Below, one piece after another: positions 17,477-27,267 of a DNA stretch of 64,000 nucleotides (positions are counted from its first letter, which is position 1; every line of letters starts with the position of its first letter). The stretch comes from JBJGXI01 sp045635475. Its GTDB lineage: Bacteria; Bacillota; Bacilli; Bacillales; Amphibacillaceae. A program made the translations under genes and the position numbers. The notes below the pieces were generated by a model. It saw nothing but the letters and a program-made list of their open reading frames with translations, ran no database searches and was not told where the DNA came from. Location of the stretch: positions 103,451 to 167,450 of the forward strand of contig NZ_JBJGXI010000003.1 of assembly GCF_045635475.1 (NCBI RefSeq), given 5' to 3'.

Positions 17477-17510
17477 AATAAAACCCCTACCAAAGATTGG
17501 TAAGAGTTTA
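17477..17510 (-). terminator. terminator of rpmG
   Basis: A 12-bp near-perfect stem (17481-17492, 17498-17509) lies 15 bp past the rpmG stop on the minus strand. Confidence 0.75.
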
Positions 17511-17524
17511 AGACAAACACACAC

Positions 17525-17674
17525 TTATTTTGTTTCACGATGCAATGTTTGTTTTTTAAGACGTGGACTGTATTTTTTAAGCTCTAAACGTTCTGGGTGT
17601 TTACGCTTATTTTTAGTCGTAATATAATTACGATCACCAGTTTCTGTGCAAGCAAGTGTAATATTTACACGCAT
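17525..17674 (-). CDS. rpmGA: 50S ribosomal protein L33, zinc-free type
   Basis: 49 residues: MRVNITLACTETGDRNY at the N-terminus and YSPRLKKQTLHRETK at the C-terminus. Only one cysteine is present, so the zinc-binding CXXC pairs of the C+ paralogue are missing. In B. subtilis the C- form is RpmGA, at this locus. RBS TTGGAGGG. Confidence 0.95.
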   Translation of the reverse strand: MRVNITLACTETGDRNYITTKNKRKHPERLELKKYSPRLKKQTLHRETK

Positions 17675-17814
17675 GTCTATCCCTCCAAACTTATATCAGT
17701 AGCATTTTATAGTTCGCAATTTAATAATTACCAGACTAATATATATTAGCAGATAACAAGTCAGATTTCAAGCACAGAAATAAGTTTATGTTAGTGAAAA
17801 ATTCAAATGCATTT

Positions 17815-18474
17815 TTAATAATTCAAATCGAAATTTTCACCCTTAACCATGTAAAGAATGCTCTCACCTATGTTTGTTGAGTGATCAGCGAATCGTTCAA
17901 TATACCTAGCACAAAAGGACATCTGCATAATATGTTGTATCTTTTCCGGATTTGTAGCCGTTTCTTTAAGCATTGCTCTTATCACATCACCGTACATACT
18001 ATCTACCAAATCATCCATCTCTGCAAGTTTTCTCGACAAACCTATATCCTCGTTTTGATAAGCTTCTACTGCAATATCTAACATCTTAAAAGCAATATTC
18101 TTCATATCTTTAATCGTAGGATGGATATCTAGTCCGTGGCTTTCACCAAGATGGATGGTCGATTTCGCAATATTTTTAGCATTATCTGCCATACGCTCAA
18201 GATCAGAAGAAATTCTTAAAGCTACAATCAGTCTTCTCAAATCGGACGCAACAGGCTGCTGTTTTGCGATAAGTAATATCGCTTCGTCATTTATTTTAGT
18301 ATCTTGGGCATCAAGTAGTCTATCATCAATTATAATTTGTTTTGCTAATTCGATATCTTGGTTGTAGAGGGCATCAATAGACATATTTAATACCTTTTCT
18401 GTATCTTTAGCAAAATTAATAATCATATTTTTAATTTTATCTAATTCAACTTGAAAATTTTCTCTTGTAACCAT
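17815..18474 (-). CDS. phoU: phosphate signalling protein PhoU
   Basis: 219 residues, all-helical, with two PhoU domains. The metal-binding motifs are DLERMADNAKNIA (about 90-102) and YIERFADHSTNIGE (about 192-205). Last gene of the pst operon, 18 bp after pstB. In bacteria PhoU links Pst to phosphate signalling and tunes uptake. B. subtilis lacks phoU in its pst operon but has two PstB proteins; here there is one pstB and a phoU. Confidence 0.94.
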   Translation of the reverse strand: MVTRENFQVELDKIKNMIINFAKDTEKVLNMSIDALYNQDIELAKQIIIDDRLLDAQDTKINDEAILLIAKQQPVASDLRRLIVALRISSDLERMADNAKNIAKSTIHLGESHGLDIHPTIKDMKNIAFKMLDIAVEAYQNEDIGLSRKLAEMDDLVDSMYGDVIRAMLKETATNPEKIQHIMQMSFCARYIERFADHSTNIGESILYMVKGENFDLNY

Positions 18475-18492
18475 AACTATCCCTCTTTTCGC

Positions 18493-19305
18493 CTAGCCGA
18501 AGCGGCCAGTAATATAATCTTCTGTTCTTTTATCCCTAGGGTTAGAAAATAATGTGTCTGTTTCTGTAAATTCTACTAATTCACCGTTTAACATAAAGGC
18601 AGTTTTATCTGAAATCCTAGCTGCTTGCTGCATATTATGCGTTACGATAACGATACTAAAATTTTTCTTAAGTTCCTGAACAAGCTCTTCTACTTTTAGT
18701 GTAGATATTGGATCAAGTGCAGATGTAGGCTCATCCATTAATATGACGTCTGGTTCAATAGCTAAACAACGCGCAATACAGATACGCTGTTGCTGTCCAC
18801 CTGAAAGACCGTATGCATTTTCATGTAAGCGATCCTTCACTTCATCCCAAATAGCTGCACCACGTAAACTATTCTCAACAATCTCATCGAGAATTTTCTT
18901 ATCGCGTATGCCATGAATTTTCGGACCATAAGTAATATTATCATAAATTGATTTTGGGAATGGGTTAGGTTTCTGAAATACCATTCCTACACGAGTTCTT
19001 AACTCTTCTACTCTTAAATCAAATATATTCTTACCACGATAAAGTACTTCTCCAGATGTTTTTACAGTAGGAATAAGTTCAACCATCCTGTTGAATGTTT
19101 TGATTAGTGTTGATTTTCCACAGCCAGAAGGCCCAATCATAGCAGTAACTTCATTTTCATAAATAGGAAAATTTATTTCATATAATGCTTGGTCCTCACC
19201 GTACCATAGGTTTAGGTTTTTCGTATCGTAAACAATATTGCTAGTATTTTTTTCTGTATTAACTGAAGCATTTTTCTCTAAGGTTATTCCACTGAAATTT
19301 TGCAT
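18493..19305 (-). CDS. pstB: phosphate ABC transporter ATPase PstB
   Basis: 270 residues. Walker A GPSGCGKSTL, signature LSGGQQQRICIARCL, Walker B DVILMDEPTSALD and the H-loop VIVTHNMQQAARIS. It has about 20 extra N-terminal residues before the ABC domain. A GTG at 19314 is in frame but lies inside the ribosome site AGGGGTG; the ATG at 19305 is better placed. Energises PstCA phosphate import. Confidence 0.96.
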   Translation of the reverse strand: MQNFSGITLEKNASVNTEKNTSNIVYDTKNLNLWYGEDQALYEINFPIYENEVTAMIGPSGCGKSTLIKTFNRMVELIPTVKTSGEVLYRGKNIFDLRVEELRTRVGMVFQKPNPFPKSIYDNITYGPKIHGIRDKKILDEIVENSLRGAAIWDEVKDRLHENAYGLSGGQQQRICIARCLAIEPDVILMDEPTSALDPISTLKVEELVQELKKNFSIVIVTHNMQQAARISDKTAFMLNGELVEFTETDTLFSNPRDKRTEDYITGRFG

Positions 19306-19320
19306 GTCATTCACCCCTAA

Positions 19321-20205
19321 TTAATATCTTTTTTGATACTTATTTCTAATAATAATTGCAATGGAATTCATAATAAATAATACAATTAACAACACAACGA
19401 TTGTTGCTGCAGCAAGGTTTGCATATTCTCTTGTAAGCACAGAATCCAATGTCCAATAGTAAATTTGTATTGGTAATGCTGTGAAATCATCCATAATACC
19501 ATTTGGAACAGGCATAATTAGTGCTGGAATACCTATTACTATTAATGGAGCTGTTTCACCGATTGCACGAGAAAGAGATAAAATAAATCCAGTTAATATA
19601 CCAGGTAACGATGACGGTAACACAACATTCTTTGTCGTCTGCCATTTGGTAGCGCCCATTCCATATGATGCTTCCTTTAGGAATGATGGAACAGAACGGA
19701 TTGCTTCCTGACTTGCAACAACTACGATTGGAAGTACAAGAAGAGACATTGTTAGTCCACCAGCTAGTATGCTTGAACCCAAATTAAACAATCTTGAAAA
19801 TATCGTTAAGCCTAACATACCAAAAATTACAGATGGTACACCCGCCAAGTTAGAGATATTGGTTTGAATAAAGGATTGAAATTTTCCTTTTTTTGCATAT
19901 TCCTCGAGATAAATCGCAGTCCCCACACCTAGTATGAACGTTACCGGTCCTACGATTAACATTAGCCAAACCGTACCAGCAATTACACCTCGAATTCCGG
20001 CTCTTTCAGCGTTAATAGAAAGTTTATTACTTAGAAACTGAAGATCAATCCAACCGAGACTATCAGCCACAACTCGATAAATTAAAATACCTAATACAAA
20101 TAAAGCAAATAAAGTGGCGATTAGAAAAATATATTTCACAACTTGATTCAGTAACAGTCGTGATTCCATCCGTTTGTTCACTTGTTCGATATTGATATAC
20201 TTCAT
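19321..20205 (-). CDS. pstA: phosphate ABC transporter permease PstA
   Basis: 294 residues, six membrane helices. The inner-membrane component EAA loop is seen as EASYGMGATKWQTTKNVVLP (about residue 182). Ribosome site AGGGAGGAA. It starts one base after the pstC stop, so the two permeases are co-translated. Confidence 0.95.
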   Translation of the reverse strand: MKYINIEQVNKRMESRLLLNQVVKYIFLIATLFALFVLGILIYRVVADSLGWIDLQFLSNKLSINAERAGIRGVIAGTVWLMLIVGPVTFILGVGTAIYLEEYAKKGKFQSFIQTNISNLAGVPSVIFGMLGLTIFSRLFNLGSSILAGGLTMSLLVLPIVVVASQEAIRSVPSFLKEASYGMGATKWQTTKNVVLPSSLPGILTGFILSLSRAIGETAPLIVIGIPALIMPVPNGIMDDFTALPIQIYYWTLDSVLTREYANLAAATIVVLLIVLFIMNSIAIIIRNKYQKRY

Positions 20206-20206
20206 T

Positions 20207-21148
20207 TTAATATTCCTCCCTGAATTTACGAGAAATATACTGTGCTAGTAGGTTCATCCCAAGGGTAAATACAAATAATGTAAGTCCGACTGCATATAAA
20301 CTATAATACCCAACCGTACCCGCTCCTGCATCACCGCTTGTAAATTCAACTATATACGCCGTCATTGTTTGCATAGACTCTGTTATATCTAAAGTGAAAT
20401 TTTTCGAGCTCCCACTTGCAATCGTTACAATCATCGTTTCACCAATTGCTCTAGAAATACCTAATACAAAGGAAGCTATAATACCAGAAATAGCTGCTGG
20501 TACAATTACCTTTAATGATACTTCTAATTTTGTTGCACCTAGAGCAACAGCACCTTCTCTAAGTGCATTTGGAACAGAACTCATGGCATCCTCGGACAAA
20601 GACGCCACCATTGGTATAATCATTATTCCCATCACAATTCCAGGACTAAGTACATTTTTTGCACCTAAATCTGGAATAATATTTAATAATAGAGGAGTGA
20701 CAAAGGAGTAAGCAAAGAAGCCATATACAATGGTAGGTATACCAGCAAGCACTTCCATTAACGGCTTTATCGTCTTTCTAACCTTTTCTGATGCATATTC
20801 ACTTAGAAATATGGCTGCTGTTAACCCAATCGGTATGGCTACACACATTGCAATAGCAGAGGAAACAATTGTCCCAGTTATAAGTGGTAATATACCAAAT
20901 GAAGGATCATTTCGACTTAATGGGTCTAAATCAACACTAAAAAAGAAATCTAAAAATGACACTTGTCTAAAAAATTGGCTTGCATCAAAAACTAAAGTTA
21001 ATACAATCCCAACCGTAGTTAATATTGATACAGTCGCTAGTAGAAACAGAATGACAGGAATGATTTTTTCAACATATCTTTTATCGTTTGTAACCTTTTT
21101 ATCAATTAGTTCTTTTACACTAATTGAATTACTCGTAGTTTTTGCCAT
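20207..21148 (-). CDS. pstC: phosphate ABC transporter permease PstC
   Basis: 313 residues, six membrane helices, with the EAA-type motif REGAVALGATKLEVSLKVI (about 203-221). ATG at 21148 has CTGGAGGGG upstream. A further upstream ATG (21169) would put that site inside the gene, so it is rejected. Pairs with PstA. Confidence 0.95.
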   Translation of the reverse strand: MAKTTSNSISVKELIDKKVTNDKRYVEKIIPVILFLLATVSILTTVGIVLTLVFDASQFFRQVSFLDFFFSVDLDPLSRNDPSFGILPLITGTIVSSAIAMCVAIPIGLTAAIFLSEYASEKVRKTIKPLMEVLAGIPTIVYGFFAYSFVTPLLLNIIPDLGAKNVLSPGIVMGIMIIPMVASLSEDAMSSVPNALREGAVALGATKLEVSLKVIVPAAISGIIASFVLGISRAIGETMIVTIASGSSKNFTLDITESMQTMTAYIVEFTSGDAGAGTVGYYSLYAVGLTLFVFTLGMNLLAQYISRKFREEY

Positions 21149-21243
21149 AAAGCAGCCCCTCCAGAACATTTATAAAAAACGAGTGAAGAAGATGAGAGCC
21201 AATTCCCTCATCTTCTTATATTACATATTAAACTCGTATGAAA

Positions 21244-22305
21244 TTATTTAAGTGCATCTAATTGCTCTTTGTATCCAGCGTATACATCAGCAGGAAGTGG
21301 AGCAAATCCATTTTCTCCAGCTAATTCTGGAGCAGCTTCTAATACATAGTAAGCATAATCAAGCACTTGTGGTTTTTCTTGTGCATAAGTAGCATTCAAG
21401 TATGTGAATACAGGACGAGTGAAACCAGCATAATCAAGATCTTCACCGATAGTTTCTAATGAAGGTGCAACTGGTCCATCACCAAAGTCAACTGAAACTG
21501 CTTGAAGTTTATCTTGGTTATTTACATAGTAACCATATCCAAAGAATGCAATTGCATTAACATCTTTTGATACTAGGTCAACTAAAGTAGAGTACTCTTG
21601 TTGAAGTTCAGCTGTTTCAACCATTGGTTGTTCTTCAAGAATATTTTCTACGAAAAATTCGTTAGTACCGTGGTTTTCGTTTGGACCGTAGAATTTAATT
21701 TCTTCTTCTGGCCAACCTTCACGAACATCAGACCACATTACAACATCATCATCTGCATATTTTCCAGAAAGGTACATGTTTACAATTTCTTCTTTAGTCA
21801 TTTCAGAAGCCCAATCATTTTCAGGGTTAATCACCATTGTTAAACCATCATAAGCAAGTTTGAATTCTAAAATATCTTCACCAAATGTGTATCCATTATC
21901 TTCAAGGCCAGCAATTTCTTCATCTTTAATCGGACGAGAAGCGTCGGAGAAATCCGTTTCACCTGGGATAAATTTTTCAAATCCAGCAGATGATCCAGCA
22001 CGGCCAACTTGTACACTAACCTCTGGTTGTTCTTCAGACATGTACTGGTCAGCAATATGTGCCATTAAAGGATAAACAGTTCCAGAACCATCAACAATAA
22101 CTTGGCCTTCTAATGCAGCTTCCTCTTCAGCAGGCTCTTCTTCTGCTGGTTCTTCAGCAGCGTTATTTCCGTTTGTAGCATCATTTTGTTCTGCGTTATT
22201 CTCTGTTTCTGTGTTATTTCCCTCTTCACCGTTACCACAAGCTGCAAGTAGTCCAATCATCATTACAAGCATTGCAGCAATTGCAAATAGCTTAAAGTTC
22301 TTCAT
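21244..22305 (-). CDS. pstS: phosphate-binding lipoprotein PstS
   Basis: 353 residues. Lipoprotein signal with lipobox LLAACG (Cys about 23). It is followed by a 40-residue linker very rich in Asn and Glu (about 24-66), then the phosphate-binding domain with VDGSGTVYPL (about 71-80) and GRAGSSAGFEKF (about 103). The acidic linker is longer than in B. subtilis PstS as I recall it and may suit a saline environment (inference). First gene of pstSCAB-phoU, with a PHO box upstream. Confidence 0.96.
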   Translation of the reverse strand: MKNFKLFAIAAMLVMMIGLLAACGNGEEGNNTETENNAEQNDATNGNNAAEEPAEEEPAEEEAALEGQVIVDGSGTVYPLMAHIADQYMSEEQPEVSVQVGRAGSSAGFEKFIPGETDFSDASRPIKDEEIAGLEDNGYTFGEDILEFKLAYDGLTMVINPENDWASEMTKEEIVNMYLSGKYADDDVVMWSDVREGWPEEEIKFYGPNENHGTNEFFVENILEEQPMVETAELQQEYSTLVDLVSKDVNAIAFFGYGYYVNNQDKLQAVSVDFGDGPVAPSLETIGEDLDYAGFTRPVFTYLNATYAQEKPQVLDYAYYVLEAAPELAGENGFAPLPADVYAGYKEQLDALK

Positions 22306-22363
22306 TGATTCTTTTCCCCCTAGATTTCTAAATTGAAGTTTGCTTACCTAAGCAACTAAATAC

Positions 22364-22425
22364 ATCATAACTTGTCAGTTTGAACTTACGGTTAAGGGAA
22401 TGTAAAGAAATTGTAAATTAGTAAA
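22364..22425 (-). promoter_or_regulatory. PHO box and promoter of pst
   Basis: On the minus strand TTTACA at 22412-22417, TTTACA at 22401-22406 and TTAACC at 22390-22395 repeat every 11 bp, the spacing of PhoP-binding direct repeats in Bacillus. A -10-like TATGAT (22364-22369) sits 20 bp after the last repeat. This predicts PhoP-activated expression under phosphate limitation. Confidence 0.7.
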
Positions 22426-22440
22426 GAAATTTGTCATAAA

Positions 22441-22484
22441 AAATAATCCTTTGGGCACTAGGCGTCCCAAAGGATTATTTTAAA
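22441..22484 (-). terminator. terminator of pbpA
   Basis: A perfect 15-bp stem (22441-22455, 22466-22480) with T runs on the minus strand, just past the PBP stop. It separates pbpA from the pst promoter. Confidence 0.92.
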
Positions 22485-22494
22485 ATTGCTATTC

Positions 22495-24648
22495 TTAATC
22501 TGAAACCTCTTCATCATTTGGCTCTACTTGTTCAAGTTGTTGATCTTCGTTTGCAGGGTTAGGGTTAACCCCTGATGCTGCTCGTTCTGCTTTTAAATTA
22601 TAATAAGCATCCATAATACGTTTGCCTATTTCATGGTTGATTGAATATTGATCATCCCCGCCACCATTATCAGGGACAACAACCGCGAAGGCTACTTCTG
22701 GATTATCATAAGGAGCGTAACCGACTAACGTCAAATTCTGACGATCATATCTTACGCCATCCTCATAAATCACCCGCTGAGCGGTACCAGTTTTACCAGC
22801 AACTTTATAGCTTGGATAAGGTGCTTCTGACCATCTACCCGTAGCAGTACCTTGAGAGCCATGAAACACATCAATGAACCCTTGTTGAACTCGATCTAAA
22901 TATGTTTCATCCATTTCAATTTTATTTAGCACATTCGGATTAAATGTAGTTACAACTGGGCCTAATTTTCCCCTTTCAGCTTCAGGTGCACGTATTTCCT
23001 TCACTAGCCTTGGCTGTACCCGATAGCCATCGTTAGCTATTGTGGATACGTATTGCGCCAGTTGTAATGTAGAAAAAGTATCATATTGCCCAATAGAAAA
23101 GTCTAATAAATTACCGGCTTGCGGATTTGATCCCTGATAGCTATCTGCCTCTCCAGGAAAATCAACTCCGGTTTTCGGACCCAGACCAAACTGGCTAAAA
23201 TAATTCCTCATCGTTTGGAATGCCTCATAATCAAAATTTCGCAGTCTATCCCCATACGAATACGACGCACCAGCTATACGTATCGCAATCGTCATCATAT
23301 AAATATTTGATGAACGTTCAAGCGCTTCTAAATCACTCACTCTTCCTATTGTTGAGGTCCATGAGCTTTTGATTTGCCCTGCAATATTAATAGGTGTATC
23401 TAGTATTGTTTCCCCTATACCGATGACGCCAGAATCAAGACCAGCAAGTAATGTTGCTCCCTTAACTACTGAACCAGGTGTATGAACATCATAAATTACA
23501 CGGAAAGATTCATCATCATATTCGTTATTTTCACGGTCATAGCGAACACCTGATAAGGCAAGTATCTCTCCTGTTTGAGGATCCATCATCGCAACTAACG
23601 CATCTTTCATAAATCGATTTTCGTATGGATGCATTTCAATCGCTGTTTGCAGTTCTTCTTTTACAATTTGATCAATTTGTTGTTGAAGTTCGATGTCAAC
23701 AGTAAGTATAAGATCGTTACCAGATTTCCCGTCAACTACTACCTCTGAATTAACGATGTTACCCTTTTTATCTGTTGTGTACTCCACTTGCTCTTTTCTA
23801 CCTTTCAACTCACTTTCATATTGTAGCTCTAATCCACTTTTACCTACGCGGTCATTTCGACTATAGCCTCTTGTAACGTAATAGTCTGCATTATCAAGTG
23901 GATATCCCTCATCAGAAGTAGATATGCTGCCAATATAGTTCCTGAATGTATTACCATAAATCCATTTACGGTCCCAATTAATTGCAGCATCAATTCCAGG
24001 CAATTCATTTAAATGCTCGGCAACCCAGGCATATTCTTCTTGAGTCACACTTCCACTTTTTACGATATGTGGAGATAATTGAAAAGCTTGATCTAGTTCT
24101 TTTTTTATAGCAATAATATTTTTTATTTCAAAAGTCCAGTCAATCGTGCTTAAATCTTCTTCTGTAATCTTTTCTAACATAACTCTATACTGCGCAGAAA
24201 CATCAAGATCCTTTTCTTCTTCAGTCAAGCGTTCGCTTATTACATCTGCATTAAACAAATACCAATATTCTTTCTTATCGCGTTCTCTTAATAACTTGTT
24301 TAATTCCTTTTCGTTTTCTTCTAATGTAATATATTCAGCTAATTTCTCAGCAAGATCCAGTCTTTCTTGCGCAGTGTCTCCTCCTTTAGGAGGTGTATAA
24401 GTAATCGAACGAACCGGTTCGTTATCTAAAACAATTCTACCAAAGCGGTCATACATTACTCCACGTGGCACAGGTACTTTGGAAGTTGTGTCGATCGTTT
24501 TATCAATTTCCTTTTGTGCTTCTTCCCCGTTTAATATTTGTACTACCCCAAGCTGGAGTATGAGTAATGAAAACAATACAAACACAAATAAAAACAATAT
24601 ATTTAAACGGAAGGGAAGTTGCGGCTTCTTTTTCTTTTTATTCCCCAT
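22495..24648 (-). CDS. pbpA: class B penicillin-binding protein 2 (transpeptidase)
   Basis: 717 residues. One N-terminal membrane helix (about 15-37), a PBP dimerisation domain, then the transpeptidase domain. Motifs: SVVK (Ser near 393), SSN (446-448) and KTGTAQ (619-624). It cross-links peptidoglycan during cell-wall elongation, like B. subtilis PBP2A, which also sits beside pst. The C-terminal tail is acidic and Asn-rich. Ribosome site GTGAGGGGAA. Confidence 0.94.
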   Translation of the reverse strand: MGNKKKKKPQLPFRLNILFLFVFVLFSLLILQLGVVQILNGEEAQKEIDKTIDTTSKVPVPRGVMYDRFGRIVLDNEPVRSITYTPPKGGDTAQERLDLAEKLAEYITLEENEKELNKLLRERDKKEYWYLFNADVISERLTEEEKDLDVSAQYRVMLEKITEEDLSTIDWTFEIKNIIAIKKELDQAFQLSPHIVKSGSVTQEEYAWVAEHLNELPGIDAAINWDRKWIYGNTFRNYIGSISTSDEGYPLDNADYYVTRGYSRNDRVGKSGLELQYESELKGRKEQVEYTTDKKGNIVNSEVVVDGKSGNDLILTVDIELQQQIDQIVKEELQTAIEMHPYENRFMKDALVAMMDPQTGEILALSGVRYDRENNEYDDESFRVIYDVHTPGSVVKGATLLAGLDSGVIGIGETILDTPINIAGQIKSSWTSTIGRVSDLEALERSSNIYMMTIAIRIAGASYSYGDRLRNFDYEAFQTMRNYFSQFGLGPKTGVDFPGEADSYQGSNPQAGNLLDFSIGQYDTFSTLQLAQYVSTIANDGYRVQPRLVKEIRAPEAERGKLGPVVTTFNPNVLNKIEMDETYLDRVQQGFIDVFHGSQGTATGRWSEAPYPSYKVAGKTGTAQRVIYEDGVRYDRQNLTLVGYAPYDNPEVAFAVVVPDNGGGDDQYSINHEIGKRIMDAYYNLKAERAASGVNPNPANEDQQLEQVEPNDEEVSD

Positions 24649-24724
24649 AGGTTCCCCTCACCCTCTACGCATTCTTCCATATATTATATCACTTCTTTAT
24701 TTGTGGTACTATATTTGCGAATAA

Positions 24725-25990
24725 CTATTTTTCTTCATTAATAATTTGACTGCTTCTTACAGGTTCATGTGAAGGTGATTTAAGTTGGATGCCTTTAACA
24801 AAGAAATATATGATAAAGTGCCCCGCTCCCAATGTCATTAATAAATATGGGATAACCGTTTCTGGCTCAAAAAGAGATATAGAAATGATAAAAATCACTA
24901 TGGAACTCACCCGTCCTAAATTAAGAAATAGTTCTCTAACAACAATATATTCAATACGCATCTCCGCTGCATGCCAGGCTTTACCAATAATATCAAATGT
25001 CATTGAGATGTAGGGGACATTTACAATTGGATAAGATAACCCAACGATCGCCCCATATATGAGCAACGTTGTAAAGCTAGTGTGAATTATTATTATAGAG
25101 ATGGAAAGATATAACGATAATCCCCCAACAAAAATGGCCCATTTCCTCATTCGTGGTTTTATAAACTTCGTAGCTAGGAAATAAAAAACAAACGAGAAAC
25201 CTGAAAATACTAAATTGAACGTTCCAAGAGCGAATTCACTTTCCGTAGCAATAAAAACCCATACAGAAATAAGAAAAACGAATACACCTTCACGCAAACC
25301 TTGAAAAGTGTGCGCATATAGAATTCGTTTCCAATCTTTATTATTTTTTCTTTCCTTTATAATCCTTGTGAACGAGAAATTACCTTTAGCGGAACGACGA
25401 TTTAAAAATAATGATGAAACAACAGCAAGAGCAAATAATCCAAATGAAATGGCGAATATAATCGTATATCCTTGAAAATTATCTAATCGAGAGATGATAA
25501 AGCCCGCAAGAATCGGACCGACCATACCACCAAATGATTGCATCAATCCTAAGAATCCATTAAAAAAATCACGTGTTTCCGGCTCCGTAATTTCAAAAGT
25601 CAGTACGTTAAAGGCTAGCCAATAAAAACCGGCACCAATACCAAGTAATGCACCTAACATTATATTATAGGTTGCTGCATTTTCTCCAACGATTAATACG
25701 GCCATATAAAAAAGAGATAAAAAAATCACCCCTAAGCGAAGCACAATGACACGGTCAACTTTCTTCGCCCAGCGCCCTGCTAAAATGAAGGTAATTGGTT
25801 GTAAAATATATATAGCTAAATTATATAAAGCAATATCTACATATTCACCAGATTGCTTCCATAAATATATATTTACAAATGTATTCGATAAAAAAGTGGA
25901 TAAAGCGTACAATCCACCAATAATAAGTAGAAGTTTTAAATCACGATTCACTTCTAAATCGCCTAGAATAAAACGCAAACTTTTTTTCAT
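24725..25990 (-). CDS. yqgE: MFS transporter YqgE
   Basis: 421 residues, about 11-12 hydrophobic segments. The major-facilitator loop is recognisable (AGRWAKKVDRVIVLRLG after helix 2). Position between pbpA and sodA matches B. subtilis yqgE. Substrate unknown. RBS AAAGGAGA. A hydrophilic C-terminal tail of about 18 residues follows the last helix. Confidence 0.88.
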   Translation of the reverse strand: MKKSLRFILGDLEVNRDLKLLLIIGGLYALSTFLSNTFVNIYLWKQSGEYVDIALYNLAIYILQPITFILAGRWAKKVDRVIVLRLGVIFLSLFYMAVLIVGENAATYNIMLGALLGIGAGFYWLAFNVLTFEITEPETRDFFNGFLGLMQSFGGMVGPILAGFIISRLDNFQGYTIIFAISFGLFALAVVSSLFLNRRSAKGNFSFTRIIKERKNNKDWKRILYAHTFQGLREGVFVFLISVWVFIATESEFALGTFNLVFSGFSFVFYFLATKFIKPRMRKWAIFVGGLSLYLSISIIIIHTSFTTLLIYGAIVGLSYPIVNVPYISMTFDIIGKAWHAAEMRIEYIVVRELFLNLGRVSSIVIFIISISLFEPETVIPYLLMTLGAGHFIIYFFVKGIQLKSPSHEPVRSSQIINEEK

Positions 25991-26096
25991 ATCTCCCGTC
26001 TCCTTTTCTGTGTACCCATTATTATTTTCAAATCAAAAGGAGATATGCAGGAGAATGCAATTGTATATATGGTTAATATAACTAAGTCGTTTCAGA

Positions 26097-26139
26097 AAAA
26101 AAGCCTGCGATAGAAAAAACTCTACCGCAGGCTTTTTTT
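26097..26139 (-). terminator. terminator of sodA
   Basis: AAAAGCCTGCG pairs with CGCAGGCTTTT, with T runs on both strands. It lies just past the sodA stop. Confidence 0.9.
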
Positions 26140-26145
26140 CTTTAT

Positions 26146-26757
26146 TTATTTTGCAGCTTCATAAAGCTTAGAAACTTCATCCCAATTAACTACATTCCAA
26201 AATGCAGCAATGTAATCAGGACGCTTGTTTTGATATTTTAAATAGTAAGCATGCTCCCAAACATCAAGACCTAGAACAGGAGTTTTACCTTCCATTACAG
26301 GTGTATCTTGATTTGGTGTGCTCGTAATTTCTAACTCACCGTTATTTACTACTAACCAAGCCCAGCCAGAACCAAAACGTCCTGCACCCGCTGCAGCAAA
26401 CTCTTCTTTAAACTTGTCCAAGCTTCCGAATTTAGCAGTGATTTTCTCTGCTAATTCACCTGTTGGCTCACCGCCACCGTTTGGTGATAAAAGAGTCCAG
26501 AAAAGGCTATGGTTGGCATGTCCACCACCATTATTTTGAACAGCCGTACGAATTTCAGCTGGCACACTGTCTAAATCTGATAATAAGTCTTCTAATGATT
26601 TGTCTTGCAGATCAGCATGTCCTTCTAATGCACCATTAAGTTTTGTTACATACGTGTTATGGTGTTTTGTGTGGTGAATGTTCATAGTTTCCTTATCGAT
26701 ATGAGGTTCTAGTGCATCATACGCATAAGGTAAATCTGGTAGTTCAAATTTAGCCAT
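26146..26757 (-). CDS. sodA: superoxide dismutase, Mn/Fe type
   Basis: 203 residues, the full length of the family. Metal ligands: His in HHTKHHNTYV (N-terminal), His in NHSLFW (about 82), and Asp/His in the signature DVWEHAYY (about 165-172). GAGRFGSGWAW favours the manganese form. Converts superoxide to peroxide and oxygen in the cytoplasm. RBS GAGGAGGAA. Monocistronic. Confidence 0.97.
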   Translation of the reverse strand: MAKFELPDLPYAYDALEPHIDKETMNIHHTKHHNTYVTKLNGALEGHADLQDKSLEDLLSDLDSVPAEIRTAVQNNGGGHANHSLFWTLLSPNGGGEPTGELAEKITAKFGSLDKFKEEFAAAGAGRFGSGWAWLVVNNGELEITSTPNQDTPVMEGKTPVLGLDVWEHAYYLKYQNKRPDYIAAFWNVVNWDEVSKLYEAAK

Positions 26758-26823
26758 TATAATTCCTCCTCAAAAAATATGTAAGAAAAACGACACACAT
26801 TTGGTGCGTTTCCTCTTTTAGTT

Positions 26824-26852
26824 AGATTATCAAAGCAACTTTCAAGATGCAA
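26824..26852 (-). promoter_or_regulatory. putative sigma-A promoter of sodA
   Basis: Minus strand TTGCAT, a 17-bp spacer and TAATCT, about 65 bp before the sodA start. Confidence 0.5.
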
Positions 26853-26942
26853 CAGTTATGCTCTAGCCTAACCGTAACCATCACATATATATCTAATTTC
26901 CTAAATCATATAAAGTTAAACGTAAAAAAATAAATAAAAATA

Positions 26943-26967
26943 AAAAAACAGGCTTTCACCTGTTTTT
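26943..26967 (-). terminator. terminator of the tRNA cluster
   Basis: AAAAACAGG pairs with CCTGTTTTT around a short loop. It lies nine bases past the tRNA-Phe gene in the direction of transcription. Confidence 0.85.
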
Positions 26968-26975
26968 AAATAGGA

Positions 26976-27048
<73 letters not shown>

Positions 27049-27198
27049 ATAATATAAATTTGTGCTTGAACTTGATTTGCACTCCAGAGTTTTCGAAACT
27101 TATTAGATGTTGTACTATGATCGTCATGTTGGAAGCTTTTTCAGTGATGCTTAAGCTCCTCGAAAAACTTATAAAGCAGTTTATTCGAGATGTTTTTC

Positions 27199-27227
27199 GG
27201 TTGCTCTACCGACTGAGCTATCGATTC
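27199..27227 (-). pseudogene. tRNA fragment (5' half, Phe-like)
   Basis: GTTGCTCTACCGACTGAGCTA (27200-27220) is identical to the D-arm region of the nearby tRNA-Phe gene. The acceptor part has drifted and the anticodon and T-arms are missing. It lies in the 220-bp gap between tRNA-Phe and tRNA-Ser and is a decayed duplicate or recombination scar. Confidence 0.75.
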
Positions 27228-27267
27228 TTGAAATTACTTTATTATGTAATCTTGTATAGAATATGTA

